Below are positions 45,854 to 54,728 of a stretch of 64,000 nt of DNA, piece after piece. Where the stretch lies: NCBI GenBank assembly GCA_028768525.1, contig CP054837.1, positions 850,001 to 914,000 of the forward strand, written 5' to 3'. Origin of the DNA: Desulfobacter sp. (lineage in GTDB: Bacteria > Desulfobacterota > Desulfobacteria > Desulfobacterales > Desulfobacteraceae). A model generated the notes under the pieces. It was given only the letters and a program-made list of their open reading frames with translations. It was not told the DNA's origin and did not search any database. How positions within the stretch are numbered: position 1 is the stretch's first letter; the number at the start of each line of letters is the position of its first letter. The position numbers and the translations under genes are program-made.

Positions 45854-46399
45854 ATGCCTTGCCAATTAAAAATCATTTATAAAGGGGTCCTGTTGTCGGC
45901 CCTGTGTGTCGCCGCTGTGTTCAACCCATTGAATGCCAAGGGGCATCAAGGCATTGCCACCTACTATATCCGGTATGACGAACACTCTTTTAAACACCAA
46001 ATCACGGGCGGACGATTGACCATGATCCCGGCAGAAAGGGATTACAGGGCGGAAAATTTTTCACGGATAAGGGTGGCTGGAAAAATCACGGCCGATAATC
46101 GGGAATCAAACCACACACTTGAAAATATGGCCAAAAAAAATGCCTTCATCAAAATATTAGAACTGAACGGCTTGAAATCCGTCACCACAAAAGGCCTTGA
46201 TACCACCATCACCTATGAAGCCCTGGTGCTTTCTCCCATTGACCTGCAGATCGGTCCATACGAGCGCAATATTGGCGGATACGCCTATACGGCCCAAATT
46301 AATTTTGCGCCCATGGCATTCCCTGACCAATGGAATGATTTAAGATTAAAATTCAAAATCAAAGAAATCTTTAATGACTTTATCCTGTTGTTCAAATAG
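45854..46399 (+). CDS. Secreted protein of unknown function
   Basis: This 181-residue protein has a signal peptide (about residues 1-28, ending LNAKG), after which no known domain is apparent. The mature part contains a charged helical segment (NHTLENMAKKNAFIKILELN) and beta-rich stretches, loosely like the helix-beta layout of LPP20-type proteins, but the similarity is too weak to call. It overlaps the following PBP4-type gene by 26 bp, so the two probably form an operon and may act together in the periplasm. Confidence 0.65.
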   Translation: MPCQLKIIYKGVLLSALCVAAVFNPLNAKGHQGIATYYIRYDEHSFKHQITGGRLTMIPAERDYRAENFSRIRVAGKITADNRESNHTLENMAKKNAFIKILELNGLKSVTTKGLDTTITYEALVLSPIDLQIGPYERNIGGYAYTAQINFAPMAFPDQWNDLRLKFKIKEIFNDFILLFK

Positions 46400-47570
46400 A
46401 GTTTTCCAACTGATTATATTCTTATTGCTCCTCTGCGCTCCAGGCATCTCTGAAGGCCGGCAGGCGGGTTATCTTCTGGCCGATGCCCAGGGGAAAATTT
46501 TGTATGCCGAAAATGAAGACCAGCTGTTTATCCCTGCATCCATAACCAAAATCCTTACCTCCCTTGCGGCACTGGAAACCCTGGGGCGGGATTACAGGTT
46601 TGAAACATGGATAGGGTATGCCCCGGAAATGAGGAATTTATATATCAAAGGGTTTGGCGACCCCTTATTGATTTCTGAACAGATTCAAAAAATGGCTCAT
46701 GAACTGGTTAGGCAAAACGGATTCCGTACCCTCAACAACATCATTCTGGATCATAGTTTTTTCAGCCAAAATATAGTGATTCCCGGGACCGGAGAATCCA
46801 ACAATCCATACGATGCGACCACCGGGGCCTTATGCGCCAATTTCAATACGCTTTATTTCAAATGGGACAAGAGTCAGAAAACATATGTCAGCGCCGAACC
46901 GCAAACGCCTCTGCCTTCCATTTTCCAGGCGGAAATCGGCAAATCAGGATTAAACCAGGGAAGGATTTTGCTGGCGCTACCCCATCGCCGCCTATACCCT
47001 GGCCTGCTGGCCAAAACCTTCCTGAAAAATGAAGGGGTTATGGTAAGAGGAGAAATCAATGAGGGGACGTTCCCGCCCAAAGATGTGGTCCGGCTTAATT
47101 TTAAATCCGGATTCACCTTGGCGGAAGCGGTGGAAAAACTGCTGCGGTTTTCCAACAATTTCATGGCCAACCAAATTATGCTGAGTATGGGGGCGATCCA
47201 ATGCGGCGCACCTGCAACCCTTGAAAAAGGCGTGGATCACCTCAACAGCTTCTCAAAAAACCGACTCGGACTAAAGGGGTATAAGCTGGCCGAAGGTTCG
47301 GGATTGTCACGCAGGAACCGGTTTACCCCCCGGCAGATGCTTAAAATCCTCATGGCATTTATGCCATACCATCGGTTGATGCGGACCCAAGGAAACGAAT
47401 TCTACAAAACAGGAACCTTATCCGATGTGAAAACAAGGGCCGGGTATTTTAGGGGAAAAGATGAGCGCCTCTACCCCTTTGTCATCATGGTAAACCACTC
47501 TAACAAGGGGTATTCCAGCATCCGCAGGTTGCTGAAAGAGAAGGTGGCCACCCTTTCGTCAGCCACCTGA
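46374..47570 (+). CDS. D-alanyl-D-alanine carboxypeptidase/endopeptidase, S13 (PBP4/DacB) family
   Basis: This 398-residue protein has a signal peptide and the three penicillin-binding motifs of the S13 family: SxxK as PASITK (Ser56, Lys59), SxN as RFSNNFMANQ, and KTG in YKTGTLSDV. It trims or cuts peptidoglycan cross-links in the periplasm. It is somewhat shorter than E. coli DacB (about 477), with a reduced inserted region between the motifs. It is cotranscribed with the upstream unknown secreted protein and ends in a convergent arrangement with folE2. Confidence 0.9.
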   Translation: MTLSCCSNRVFQLIIFLLLLCAPGISEGRQAGYLLADAQGKILYAENEDQLFIPASITKILTSLAALETLGRDYRFETWIGYAPEMRNLYIKGFGDPLLISEQIQKMAHELVRQNGFRTLNNIILDHSFFSQNIVIPGTGESNNPYDATTGALCANFNTLYFKWDKSQKTYVSAEPQTPLPSIFQAEIGKSGLNQGRILLALPHRRLYPGLLAKTFLKNEGVMVRGEINEGTFPPKDVVRLNFKSGFTLAEAVEKLLRFSNNFMANQIMLSMGAIQCGAPATLEKGVDHLNSFSKNRLGLKGYKLAEGSGLSRRNRFTPRQMLKILMAFMPYHRLMRTQGNEFYKTGTLSDVKTRAGYFRGKDERLYPFVIMVNHSNKGYSSIRRLLKEKVATLSSAT

Positions 47571-47585
47571 TCTCATTATTTTTCC
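47542..47585 (+). terminator. Terminator overlapping the PBP4 3' end
   Basis: A 7-bp stem (AGGTGGC at 47542-47548 with GCCACCT at 47562-47568) is followed by GATCTCATTATTTTT. The hairpin overlaps the last codons of the PBP4-type gene and faces the convergent folE2 gene. Confidence 0.5.
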
Positions 47586-48355
47586 CGGGGATGCTCGATA
47601 TAGGCGTAGGCGCTGTGGTTGTGAATGGATTCAAAATTTTCAGCGCTCACTGAAAACCAGGTGATGTTATCGTCTTCAAGGAGTTCCTTGGCCACGTCCC
47701 TGGCGATATCTTCCACAAACTTGGGATTATTGTACGCTTTTTCCGTAACGAATTTTTCGTCAGCCCGCTTCAATACTGAAAAAATATCGCATGAAGCCGA
47801 TTCTTCCACCAGATTGACCATATCTTCAATCCAGATGAACTTATGGAACCGGGTGCATACCAGCACCTCTCCCCGCTGGTTATGGGCCCCGTATTCGGAA
47901 ATTTCCTTGGAGCATGGACAGACTGAGGTGACCGGCACAGCCACCTTTAAAACGATGTCTGTCTTTTTACCTGAATTCGCAGAGCCCACAATGGTGCACT
48001 CATAGTCCATCAAGCCTCTGGAACCGGTACTGGGGGAGGTTTTTTCAATAAAATAGGGAAAAGAAATTTCAATGTGCGAGGACTTTGCGCCCAGGGTGGT
48101 CTTCATGTCCTCTAAAATGCTGGTCAGGGACTCCAGGGAAATCTGGCTTCTGAACACATGAAGCAATTCAACAAACCGGCTCATATGGGTGCCCTTGCAC
48201 TGGTGGGGCAGGTCAACATACATACTGATCTCGGCCACGGTGGACTGGGAGCCCTGGTTTTTGTCCCGTACGGTCACCGGGTATTTCAACCCCTTGATTC
48301 CCACTTTGTCGATGGGAATATTCCGGAAATCCGGCTGGTTCTGGATATCAATCAT
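47576..48355 (-). CDS. folE2: GTP cyclohydrolase IB (FolE2)
   Basis: This 259-residue protein is the type IB GTP cyclohydrolase. It contains the metal-binding and catalytic CPCSKEIS segment, YGAHNQRGEV and the C-terminal HNHSAYAYIEHP. It makes dihydroneopterin triphosphate from GTP, the first step of folate and of queuosine and related 7-deazapurine biosynthesis. It overlaps the TtcA-like gene by 4 bp, so it is the last gene of the lon-to-folE2 strand. Length is typical of the family. Confidence 0.95.
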   Translation of the reverse strand: MIDIQNQPDFRNIPIDKVGIKGLKYPVTVRDKNQGSQSTVAEISMYVDLPHQCKGTHMSRFVELLHVFRSQISLESLTSILEDMKTTLGAKSSHIEISFPYFIEKTSPSTGSRGLMDYECTIVGSANSGKKTDIVLKVAVPVTSVCPCSKEISEYGAHNQRGEVLVCTRFHKFIWIEDMVNLVEESASCDIFSVLKRADEKFVTEKAYNNPKFVEDIARDVAKELLEDDNITWFSVSAENFESIHNHSAYAYIEHPREK

Positions 48356-49098
48356 GGGTGCGTCTCTAAAAGATAATCCCGGGAAACGTTTCCCATTGCC
48401 CGGAATATATTTCCTTTTATGTGTTTGTTGTGCCTGTACATGCCTTCCAGCATCTTGCGAACCTCTTCCCTTTTGGTCCGGCCTGCGCTGGGGCAGGGAT
48501 TGTCAAACCCGGGCATGCCCATTAATCGTGACAACCTTCGCAAATCATCGGCCTCAACATATGACAGCGGCCGGATGATATCAAGAGCTCCGTTAAAAAA
48601 AGATTGCCTGGGTTTCATGGTGCCGATCTTTCCGGCATAAAAAATATTGATAAACAGGGTTTCGATGAGGTCATCCTTATTATGGCCAAGGGCGACTTTC
48701 TTGCATCCATGGTCCCGGGCCAGCTCAAAAAGCCGTTTGCGCCTCAGGCGACTGCACAGGAAGCATGGATTTTCACGATTTTTGCCCGAGTGGGCCTGGA
48801 GACCGTAATCTGTATATTCGATACGGAGTCCCGGGTAGAGGTCCCGGGAAACGGTGTCCGTATAGGTCTGGAGAGCCGGTGCAAATGATCCCTCAAATCC
48901 GGGATCAATATGCACCGGTATGATATCAAATGATACGGGTGCTTTTTTTTTCAGGGAAGCTAAAAGGTGTAAAAGGGAGAGGCTGTCTTTTCCGCCGGAG
49001 ACACCGACCAAAATACGGTCGCCGTTTTCAATCATCTGCCAGTCATGAACAGCCTTGCCCAGGCTGTGATTCAGTTTTTTGTCCAGCCTCTTTCCCAA
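48352..49098 (-). CDS. TtcA-family PP-loop ATPase (tRNA thiolation-type)
   Basis: This 248-residue protein has the PP-loop GVSGGKDSLSLLHLL, a CFLCSRLRRKR segment with the paired cysteines (CxxC) characteristic of TtcA/TtuA proteins, and ALGHNKDDLIET. TtcA makes 2-thiocytidine at tRNA position 32 with an iron-sulfur cluster; related proteins act on other positions or substrates. The precise target is not certain. The gene lies 6 bp after rpoZ and overlaps folE2 by 4 bp. Confidence 0.85.
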   Translation of the reverse strand: MGKRLDKKLNHSLGKAVHDWQMIENGDRILVGVSGGKDSLSLLHLLASLKKKAPVSFDIIPVHIDPGFEGSFAPALQTYTDTVSRDLYPGLRIEYTDYGLQAHSGKNRENPCFLCSRLRRKRLFELARDHGCKKVALGHNKDDLIETLFINIFYAGKIGTMKPRQSFFNGALDIIRPLSYVEADDLRRLSRLMGMPGFDNPCPSAGRTKREEVRKMLEGMYRHNKHIKGNIFRAMGNVSRDYLLETHP

Positions 49099-49104
49099 AT
49101 CACC

Positions 49105-49314
49105 CTATTCGTCTTCAGTGTCGGTATTTTTTTTGGCAACGATTCGGTTGGCCGCAATCTCCCGGAGCACGGTGACGACATCTTCGTTTTTTGAAGATTT
49201 TACCAAAAGATCAGCGCCTTCACGGACCTGGCGAATCCGTTTGGCAGCCAGATGAACAAGACTGAACCGGTTATCCACGTTTTTCAAACAATCTTCTATG
49301 GTTACGCGAGCCAC
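49105..49314 (-). CDS. rpoZ: RNA polymerase omega subunit
   Basis: This 69-residue protein matches the omega subunit: MARVTIEDCLKNVDNRFSLV, VHLAAKRIRQVREGA and VTVLREIAANRI. Omega helps assemble and stabilise the core RNA polymerase by binding the beta-prime subunit. It lies 15 bp after greA on the same strand, which puts two transcription-machinery genes together. Confidence 0.95.
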   Translation of the reverse strand: MARVTIEDCLKNVDNRFSLVHLAAKRIRQVREGADLLVKSSKNEDVVTVLREIAANRIVAKKNTDTEDE

Positions 49315-49329
49315 AGCAACATCCTCCAG

Positions 49330-49797
49330 TTACAATATATCAATAATTTCATAAACCCGTTTTCCGCCCGGAGCCTGGACAATAGCCTCCTCACCCGGCT
49401 CTTTGCCGATGAGGGATGCGCCCAGGGGAGAGGATACGGAAATTTTGCCCTGCTTGATGTCGGCTTCGTCCGCACCAACGATCATGTATTCCACCTCTTC
49501 CTCGGAATCCAGGTTTTCCACCAGCACCCGGCTGGCAAACCGGACCACATCCTTGGGTACGGTATCCGGGTCAATGATCTTGGCATTGGCCACCTTGTAA
49601 GACAACTCTCCTATCCGTCCTTCAAGAAAAGACTGCCGCTCTTTGGCCGCATGGTATTCGGCGTTCTCGGACAGATCACCATGGGCACGGGCAACCTCAA
49701 TGGCCTTAATATTCTCAGGCCGCTCAACGGTTTTCAGTCTTTCCAGTTCTTTTTTCAAGGCGCCATAGCCCTGCTTTGTAATAGGTATCTGCTCCAA
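49330..49797 (-). CDS. greA: Transcription elongation factor GreA
   Basis: This 155-residue protein has the GreA N-terminal coiled coil (KKELERLKTVERPENIKAI, ENAEYHAAKERQ) carrying the acidic tip, and the C-terminal FKBP-like domain (SPLGASLIGKEPGEEAIVQ). It rescues backtracked RNA polymerase by stimulating transcript cleavage. The gene is separated from tsaB by a 106-bp gap, which may hold a promoter. Confidence 0.95.
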   Translation of the reverse strand: MEQIPITKQGYGALKKELERLKTVERPENIKAIEVARAHGDLSENAEYHAAKERQSFLEGRIGELSYKVANAKIIDPDTVPKDVVRFASRVLVENLDSEEEVEYMIVGADEADIKQGKISVSSPLGASLIGKEPGEEAIVQAPGGKRVYEIIDIL

Positions 49798-49903
49798 AAC
49801 TTAAGTTTTACTCCGTTTAATAAAATATCTTGTTCTTGAATAAAGGGGGTTCCAATCACCTGAACCATAAGCCTGATATAATACCAAACTTTACCCTAAT
49901 GTG

Positions 49904-50599
49904 TCAAGATACTGATTTTTGTGAAAAATGAATCTCCGCATCGGATTTCCGAAGATAAACGGGAACCAGGCAATTTTCTTCTGCAGTGAAAAAACCCGGG
50001 TTCCCCAGCGCAGGGCCGGCCATGGCCGCTGCACTGACAGCATCCATATGCATGGGGGATATCCAGGCACTGCTTCCTGCCCGTTCTTTAATGAGTTCGG
50101 CATAGGCCTTAGAGCCGGATCCGGCAAACAAGGCCGCCTCACCCGCGGCATCAATCGCCTCATCCGGGGGACAGACCCGCTCTTGGGACTTTTCAACCAG
50201 CCGCCCCCTCTCAAACCGGTACAGGGCCGTATAGACCTCCTGCCGTTTTGCATCCATCATCACACAGACAGGCGCCGATGCCGGGTAAAACCGCCAGGCA
50301 ATGCCGTCAAGGCTGGACACCCCGGCGCAGGGTTTTGACACAGCAGCGGCCAGCCCCTTAATGACACTGATCCCGATGCGCAGCCCGGTGAAACTTCCCG
50401 GCCCCCTGGCGGCAATAAATCCGTCGATATCGGAAATGTCAAGCCCGGCCCGGTCCTTAACCATTTGTTCCACCATGGCCATGAGACGTTTGGAGTGGCT
50501 TTTTGCCCCGGTCCAGAAGGACTCGCAAATCAACTCCCGCCCCTGGAACAGGGCCATGCTTGCCCCCTGCTCTGCCGTACTCAGGGAAAAGAGGCGCAT
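49904..50599 (-). CDS. tsaB: tRNA threonylcarbamoyladenosine biosynthesis protein TsaB
   Basis: This 231-residue protein has the TsaB fold of the ASKHA family: MRLFSLSTAEQGASMALF at the start and IAARGPGSFTGLRIGISVIKG, the signature of the family. TsaB works with TsaD and TsaE to make t6A at position 37 of ANN-decoding tRNAs. I chose the ATG at 50599, one base after the Lon stop; an upstream start would run into lon. The coupled lon-tsaB order is unusual but suggests co-translation. Confidence 0.92.
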   Translation of the reverse strand: MRLFSLSTAEQGASMALFQGRELICESFWTGAKSHSKRLMAMVEQMVKDRAGLDISDIDGFIAARGPGSFTGLRIGISVIKGLAAAVSKPCAGVSSLDGIAWRFYPASAPVCVMMDAKRQEVYTALYRFERGRLVEKSQERVCPPDEAIDAAGEAALFAGSGSKAYAELIKERAGSSAWISPMHMDAVSAAAMAGPALGNPGFFTAEENCLVPVYLRKSDAEIHFSQKSVS

Positions 50600-50600
50600 G

Positions 50601-53027
50601 CTATTTATTTGCCCTCTTCTTGGATTTTGATTTGGCAACTTTTTTTCCTGAGGCATCGCCTTCCAGGGCAATTTCAAGCACCTCTCTCACATCCTTGACG
50701 CAGGTGAACTTGAGCTTGGCCTTGACCGCTTTGGGAATATCATGGAGATCTTTCCGGTTCTTCTCAGGAATGATCACCTCTTTGATCCCTGCGCGAAGCG
50801 CCCCAAGAGCCTTTTCTTTGAGTCCTCCGATGGGCAGCACCCTTCCCCGCAGGGAAATCTCTCCGGTCATGCCGACCTTGTTGTTGACCTTGATGCCGGT
50901 GAAGGCGGAAACTAGGGCAGTTGCCATGGCGATGCCCGCCGACGGTCCGTCTTTAGGAATGGCGCCTGCAGGCACATGAATATGAATATCATGGGTGTCA
51001 AAAGCGTCTTTATCAATCCCCAGGCGCTCCTGATTGGCCTTAATATAGGTCAATGCAGCCCGGGCAGACTCCTGCATCACCTCTCCGATCTGCCCGGTGA
51101 GCTGCAGTTCGCCCTTGCCCGGAAACAATGAGGTTTCAATATACAGATGCTCGCCACCAACCTCTGTCCAGGCCAGACCTGTTGCCAGGCCCACCTGGCT
51201 TTCCTCCTGGTCCAGTTCGTTGATATACTGGGGGGGCCCCAGATATTTTGCCAGATTATTTTTGGTAATGCCAAACCGGCCTTTTTTGCCTTCGGCAATC
51301 TGGCGTGCAATTTTTCTGCATATTTTATCCAGCCGGCGCTCAAGTCCGCGCAGCCCAGCTTCCAGTGTATACTCGGAAACAATGGACTCCATGGCATTGG
51401 GGCTGATATGGATTGAGCGTCGGATCAGGCCGTTGTCCTTGAGTTTTCTGGGGAAAAGATGCCGTTTGGCAATCGCCACCTTTTCCTGGCGGGTGTAGCC
51501 GGAAATATAAATGACCTCCATCCTGTCCAACAGCGCGGAAGGAATGGTATCCGCCATATTGGCCGTCAGGATAAAAAGCACATTTGACAGGTCAAAGGGC
51601 ATGTTCAGGTAGTGATCGGAAAACTCAGAATTCTGCTCCGGATCCAGGGCTTCCAGGAGTGCGGACGAGGGATCGCCTCTAAAATCACTGCCCAGCTTAT
51701 CAATTTCATCCAGCATGAACACCGGATTGGCGGTGCCGCATTGGCGGAGCCCCTGCAAAATCCGGCCAGGCATGGCGCCGATATAGGTCCGCCGATGGCC
51801 ACGGATCTCTGCTTCATCCCGGATACCGCCCAAAGAAACCCTGTGGAACTTACGCTTCATGGACTTGGCAATGGCCTGGCCCAGGGAAGTCTTCCCCACA
51901 CCCGGAGGGCCGACAAAACAGATAATCTGCCCCTTTTTCTTGGGATTGAGCTTCCGGACACTCAGATATTCCAAAATCCGTTCTTTGGCTTTATCCAGGC
52001 CATAATGGTTCTGGTCAAGTACCTCTTTGGCCTTCTTTATGTCCAGAAAATCCTTAGTAACCTTGCTCCAGGGCAGTTCCACAATGCAGTCCAGATAAGT
52101 CCTGACTACGGATGCCTCTGAAGAATCAAAATGCATCTGTTCCAGGCGTTTTACCTGCTTTAAGGCTTCTTTCTCACATTCTTCCGGCATCTTGCATTTT
52201 TTAATTTTGGCCTTAAACTCGGCCAACTCCGCCAGCTTGTCGTCGCTTTCCCCCAGCTCCCTGTGGATGGCCTTGACCTGCTCGCGCAGATAATAGTCCC
52301 GCTGGTTCTTGGAGATTTCATCTTTGACATGGGTCTGGATTTTAGCCTGCACTGTGGACAGATCCAATTCCCTGGCCAACAGGTCATTGACCTGGACCAA
52401 GCGGGCCACCGTGTCCGTAATTTCCAAAAGCGACTGGGCGTCACCCACCTTGAGATTCAGGTTTGACGCCACCAGGTCGGCCAGTTTGCCGGGAGAATCA
52501 ATATGGGAGAGCAGATCCCCAACATCACCCGCGAACTCACCCTTGAGCGCCAGCAGCTTTTCACTGTTCTCCTTGACATTGCGCATGAGCGCTTCGATTT
52601 CAATATCGATTTCTTCGGGCTCAACATCTTCAAGCACCTCGACCATGACCTTGAAAAACGAACGCTTCTGAACGTATTCTACAATTTTTGCCTTGGCGAT
52701 CCCCTGAACAAGCGCCTTTATTCTGCCGTCGGGCAGTTTGATCATTTTCTGGACACGGCCGATGGTCCCGATATCATAGACATCATCAGCGCCCGGTTTT
52801 TCAACGTCGGAATCCTTTTGGGCGGATAGGAAAACATACCGGTCATATTCCACGCATTCTTCTACGGCTTTGATGGACTTTTCCCGTCCGACAAACAGGG
52901 GAAGCAGCATATCCGTAAACACGACCACGTCCCTGACCGGCATCATGGGGAGGGTTTTGGGAATTTCTTCTATATTGCCTTCTTTTTCTATAATCTCAAT
53001 AAGATCATCAATATCTGCTTCTGCCAT
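50601..53027 (-). CDS. lon: ATP-dependent protease Lon (LonA)
   Basis: This 808-residue protein has the three LonA domains: an N-terminal substrate-binding domain (residues 20-200 with LPMMPVRDVVVF), an AAA+ domain (Walker A GPPGVGKTSLGQ, Walker B FMLDEIDKLG), and the C-terminal Ser-Lys protease (GAIPKDGPSAGIAMATAL with the catalytic Ser in GPSAG). It degrades damaged and regulatory proteins in the cytoplasm. The final residues are Lys-rich. A hairpin with a tandem repeat lies 24-90 bp upstream of the start. Confidence 0.97.
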   Translation of the reverse strand: MAEADIDDLIEIIEKEGNIEEIPKTLPMMPVRDVVVFTDMLLPLFVGREKSIKAVEECVEYDRYVFLSAQKDSDVEKPGADDVYDIGTIGRVQKMIKLPDGRIKALVQGIAKAKIVEYVQKRSFFKVMVEVLEDVEPEEIDIEIEALMRNVKENSEKLLALKGEFAGDVGDLLSHIDSPGKLADLVASNLNLKVGDAQSLLEITDTVARLVQVNDLLARELDLSTVQAKIQTHVKDEISKNQRDYYLREQVKAIHRELGESDDKLAELAEFKAKIKKCKMPEECEKEALKQVKRLEQMHFDSSEASVVRTYLDCIVELPWSKVTKDFLDIKKAKEVLDQNHYGLDKAKERILEYLSVRKLNPKKKGQIICFVGPPGVGKTSLGQAIAKSMKRKFHRVSLGGIRDEAEIRGHRRTYIGAMPGRILQGLRQCGTANPVFMLDEIDKLGSDFRGDPSSALLEALDPEQNSEFSDHYLNMPFDLSNVLFILTANMADTIPSALLDRMEVIYISGYTRQEKVAIAKRHLFPRKLKDNGLIRRSIHISPNAMESIVSEYTLEAGLRGLERRLDKICRKIARQIAEGKKGRFGITKNNLAKYLGPPQYINELDQEESQVGLATGLAWTEVGGEHLYIETSLFPGKGELQLTGQIGEVMQESARAALTYIKANQERLGIDKDAFDTHDIHIHVPAGAIPKDGPSAGIAMATALVSAFTGIKVNNKVGMTGEISLRGRVLPIGGLKEKALGALRAGIKEVIIPEKNRKDLHDIPKAVKAKLKFTCVKDVREVLEIALEGDASGKKVAKSKSKKRANK

Positions 53028-53050
53028 TTATACTCCTTAATAAATAAAAC

Positions 53051-53089
53051 AAGATCAGCGGGGATGTTGAGCGTTTTCCCGCTGATCTT
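53051..53089. repeat. Inverted repeat in the lon leader/pilD intergenic region
   Basis: A perfect 12-bp inverted repeat (AAGATCAGCGGG at 53051-53062, CCCGCTGATCTT at 53078-53089) with a 15-nt loop lies 24 bp upstream of the lon start. On the minus strand it is followed by GTTTTATTTATT, so it could be a weak terminator or a leader hairpin of the lon mRNA. It could also bind a protein. Confidence 0.5.
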
Positions 53090-53118
53090 CCCAACTTCTG
53101 CTGATCTTCCCAACTTCT
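53081..53118. repeat. Tandem 19-bp direct repeat upstream of lon
   Basis: GCTGATCTTCCCAACTTCT occurs twice head to tail at 53081-53099 and 53100-53118. The first copy overlaps the right arm of the inverted repeat at 53051-53089, so the second copy could pair with the left arm as an alternative. Confidence 0.7.
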
Positions 53119-53181
53119 GGGTCAATACTCCGGATTAATTTGACTCTAAGAATAAAACAGTTTTTTTTTTTTACAATATGC

Positions 53182-53211
53182 TTGAAAAAATATTTTTAAA
53201 CCCAGTATAGT
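53182..53211 (+). promoter_or_regulatory. Probable promoter of the prepilin peptidase gene
   Basis: TTGAAA (53182-53187), an 18-nt spacer and TATAGT (53206-53211) form a plausible sigma-70 promoter 48 bp upstream of the prepilin peptidase ATG. A run of 12 T lies just before it (53161-53172). Confidence 0.5.
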
Positions 53212-53259
53212 CGGATAATTTTTTATGTTTTGGTAAATCCACAATGAAAAGGTCAGCCC

Positions 53260-54045
53260 ATGGTTCAATATCCGATAGTTATCCCTGCATTCATTTTCAT
53301 TCTAGGCGCCTGCATCGGCAGCTTTCTCAACGTCGTCATTTTCAGGCTGCCGGCCGGTGAATCCATTGTAAGCCCGCCAAGCCACTGCCCAAAGTGCGAA
53401 AACGCCCTTCCGTTCTATCTGAACATCCCCATACTAAGCTACGCCCTGCTCCGGGGGAAATGCCATTTCTGCAGCACCCCTATTTCACTGCGCTATCCTG
53501 CAGTGGAACTGCTCACAGGCATCGTCTGCCTGCTACTATTTCATAAATTCGGCCTCACCCTGGAAACCGCCTTCTGGATCATATTTGCATCCACTCTGAT
53601 TGCGGTATCGTTCATAGACATTGACCACCAGATCATTCCGGACGTTATTTCCATTCCCGGAATTTTTATTTTTGCCTCTTCTGTTTATTTTGTCCCCGGC
53701 ATGAACTTTTACCAGACCGCACTTGGCATTCTGGCCGGAGGCGGAATCCTTTACGCGGTGGCTTACGGTTATTATTTCTTAAAAGGGATTTCCGGAATGG
53801 GGGGCGGAGATATCAAACTGCTCGCCATGATCGGCGCGGCCACCGGACTGCCGGGCATACTGTTCACCCTGTTTGCAGGGTCCCTTTTGGGCACTGCCGG
53901 CGGAATCATTTCAATGGTTATGGAAAGAAAAAGGGATTTTAAGCTGAAAATCCCTTTTGGCCCCTTTTTATCAGCAGGTGCATTGATTTACGTACTCTGG
54001 GGGGAACAATTGATACGGTGGTATATAACCCTTCTTGCCCACTGA
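53260..54045 (+). CDS. Type IV prepilin peptidase (A24 family)
   Basis: This 261-residue inner-membrane protein has an N-terminal segment with two CxxC pairs (CPKCENALPFY and CHFCSTPIS, a zinc site), and aspartyl-protease motifs IDIDHQIIPD and GMGGGDIKLLA. It has about eight membrane helices. It removes the leader of type IV pilins and pseudopilins and can methylate the new N-terminus. No pilin genes are nearby. It ends convergently with the CheX-like gene. Confidence 0.94.
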   Translation: MVQYPIVIPAFIFILGACIGSFLNVVIFRLPAGESIVSPPSHCPKCENALPFYLNIPILSYALLRGKCHFCSTPISLRYPAVELLTGIVCLLLFHKFGLTLETAFWIIFASTLIAVSFIDIDHQIIPDVISIPGIFIFASSVYFVPGMNFYQTALGILAGGGILYAVAYGYYFLKGISGMGGGDIKLLAMIGAATGLPGILFTLFAGSLLGTAGGIISMVMERKRDFKLKIPFGPFLSAGALIYVLWGEQLIRWYITLLAH

Positions 54046-54061
54046 TTTTTTTAAGTTCCCA

Positions 54062-54529
54062 TCAGGTACCGGCGTAGCAGACCTCCACAACCACCTTGCC
54101 TTTGGTGGTTCGGAAGGGGACACTGACTACATGGTTGGCAGCTTTATTATGGGGGACATCCTGCCCCCTGCCATGAAGCACCTCCACCAATTTCACTTTA
54201 ATCTTTTTATCAAGTTCGGCAATCTTTGTGGTGACGTGGCCGGCCACCATATTGGAAATTTCCCCCACGGCATCTGTGATCTCCTCATTGATCTCGGTCA
54301 TTTCCTCCCCGAACATGGCGGAAACGATGCCTAGAATACTTTTTTCCGAGAAGGAAATCGCGGCAGTCCCCTCAAGGTCCCCAGAAATCTCCAAGAACCC
54401 CGTTATATCACCATTTGCAACACCGTCAGGCTTTAAAAAAGGGGGTTCAGGCTTTACTTTTACGAAAGCGGTGGTGTCAAGTATGTGCAAAGTCCCTTCA
54501 ATGAAAGGATTGACAAGCGTTACGTCCAT
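54062..54529 (-). CDS. CheX-like chemotaxis phosphatase-family protein
   Basis: This 155-residue protein has the CheC/CheX/CheA-related fold with the catalytic-type motif AVGEISNMVAGHV (Glu and Asn in the expected ExxN pattern). CheX dephosphorylates CheY-type response regulators. No other chemotaxis genes are in the window, so the partner is probably encoded elsewhere. The sequence ends VVVEVCYAG. It is convergent with the prepilin peptidase gene. Confidence 0.85.
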   Translation of the reverse strand: MDVTLVNPFIEGTLHILDTTAFVKVKPEPPFLKPDGVANGDITGFLEISGDLEGTAAISFSEKSILGIVSAMFGEEMTEINEEITDAVGEISNMVAGHVTTKIAELDKKIKVKLVEVLHGRGQDVPHNKAANHVVSVPFRTTKGKVVVEVCYAGT

Positions 54530-54608
54530 TTTTACCTCCTGTTTGAAATAATTCTATGTTGTTTAAAAAAAACTGGCAATGAAATTTTGAAAAAAACGCA
54601 ATAAATAC

Positions 54609-54637
54609 TTGACACGCCCTTCTCAACGACGTAACGT
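54609..54637 (+). promoter_or_regulatory. Possible promoter of the HU gene
   Basis: TTGACA (54609-54614), a 17-nt spacer and TAACGT (54632-54637) lie about 90 bp upstream of the HU ATG. The -35 box is perfect; the -10 box is weak. The HU gene has AAGGAG just before its ATG. Confidence 0.4.
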
Positions 54638-54728
54638 ACGCAAAAGCTGATTTAAATTTATTCAACTTTAGGAATAAAGATTAATATCACACAGATAATT
54701 CCTAAAACTTAAAAAAAGGAGTGATACG

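Noticed and set aside
51612..52121. 169-codon plus-strand open frame opposite lon
   Set aside because: Shadow of the AAA+ domain of Lon.
53161..53172. Run of 12 T as a terminator tail upstream of the prepilin peptidase gene
   Set aside because: No stem directly precedes it on the plus strand; it is more likely an AT-rich promoter-upstream tract.
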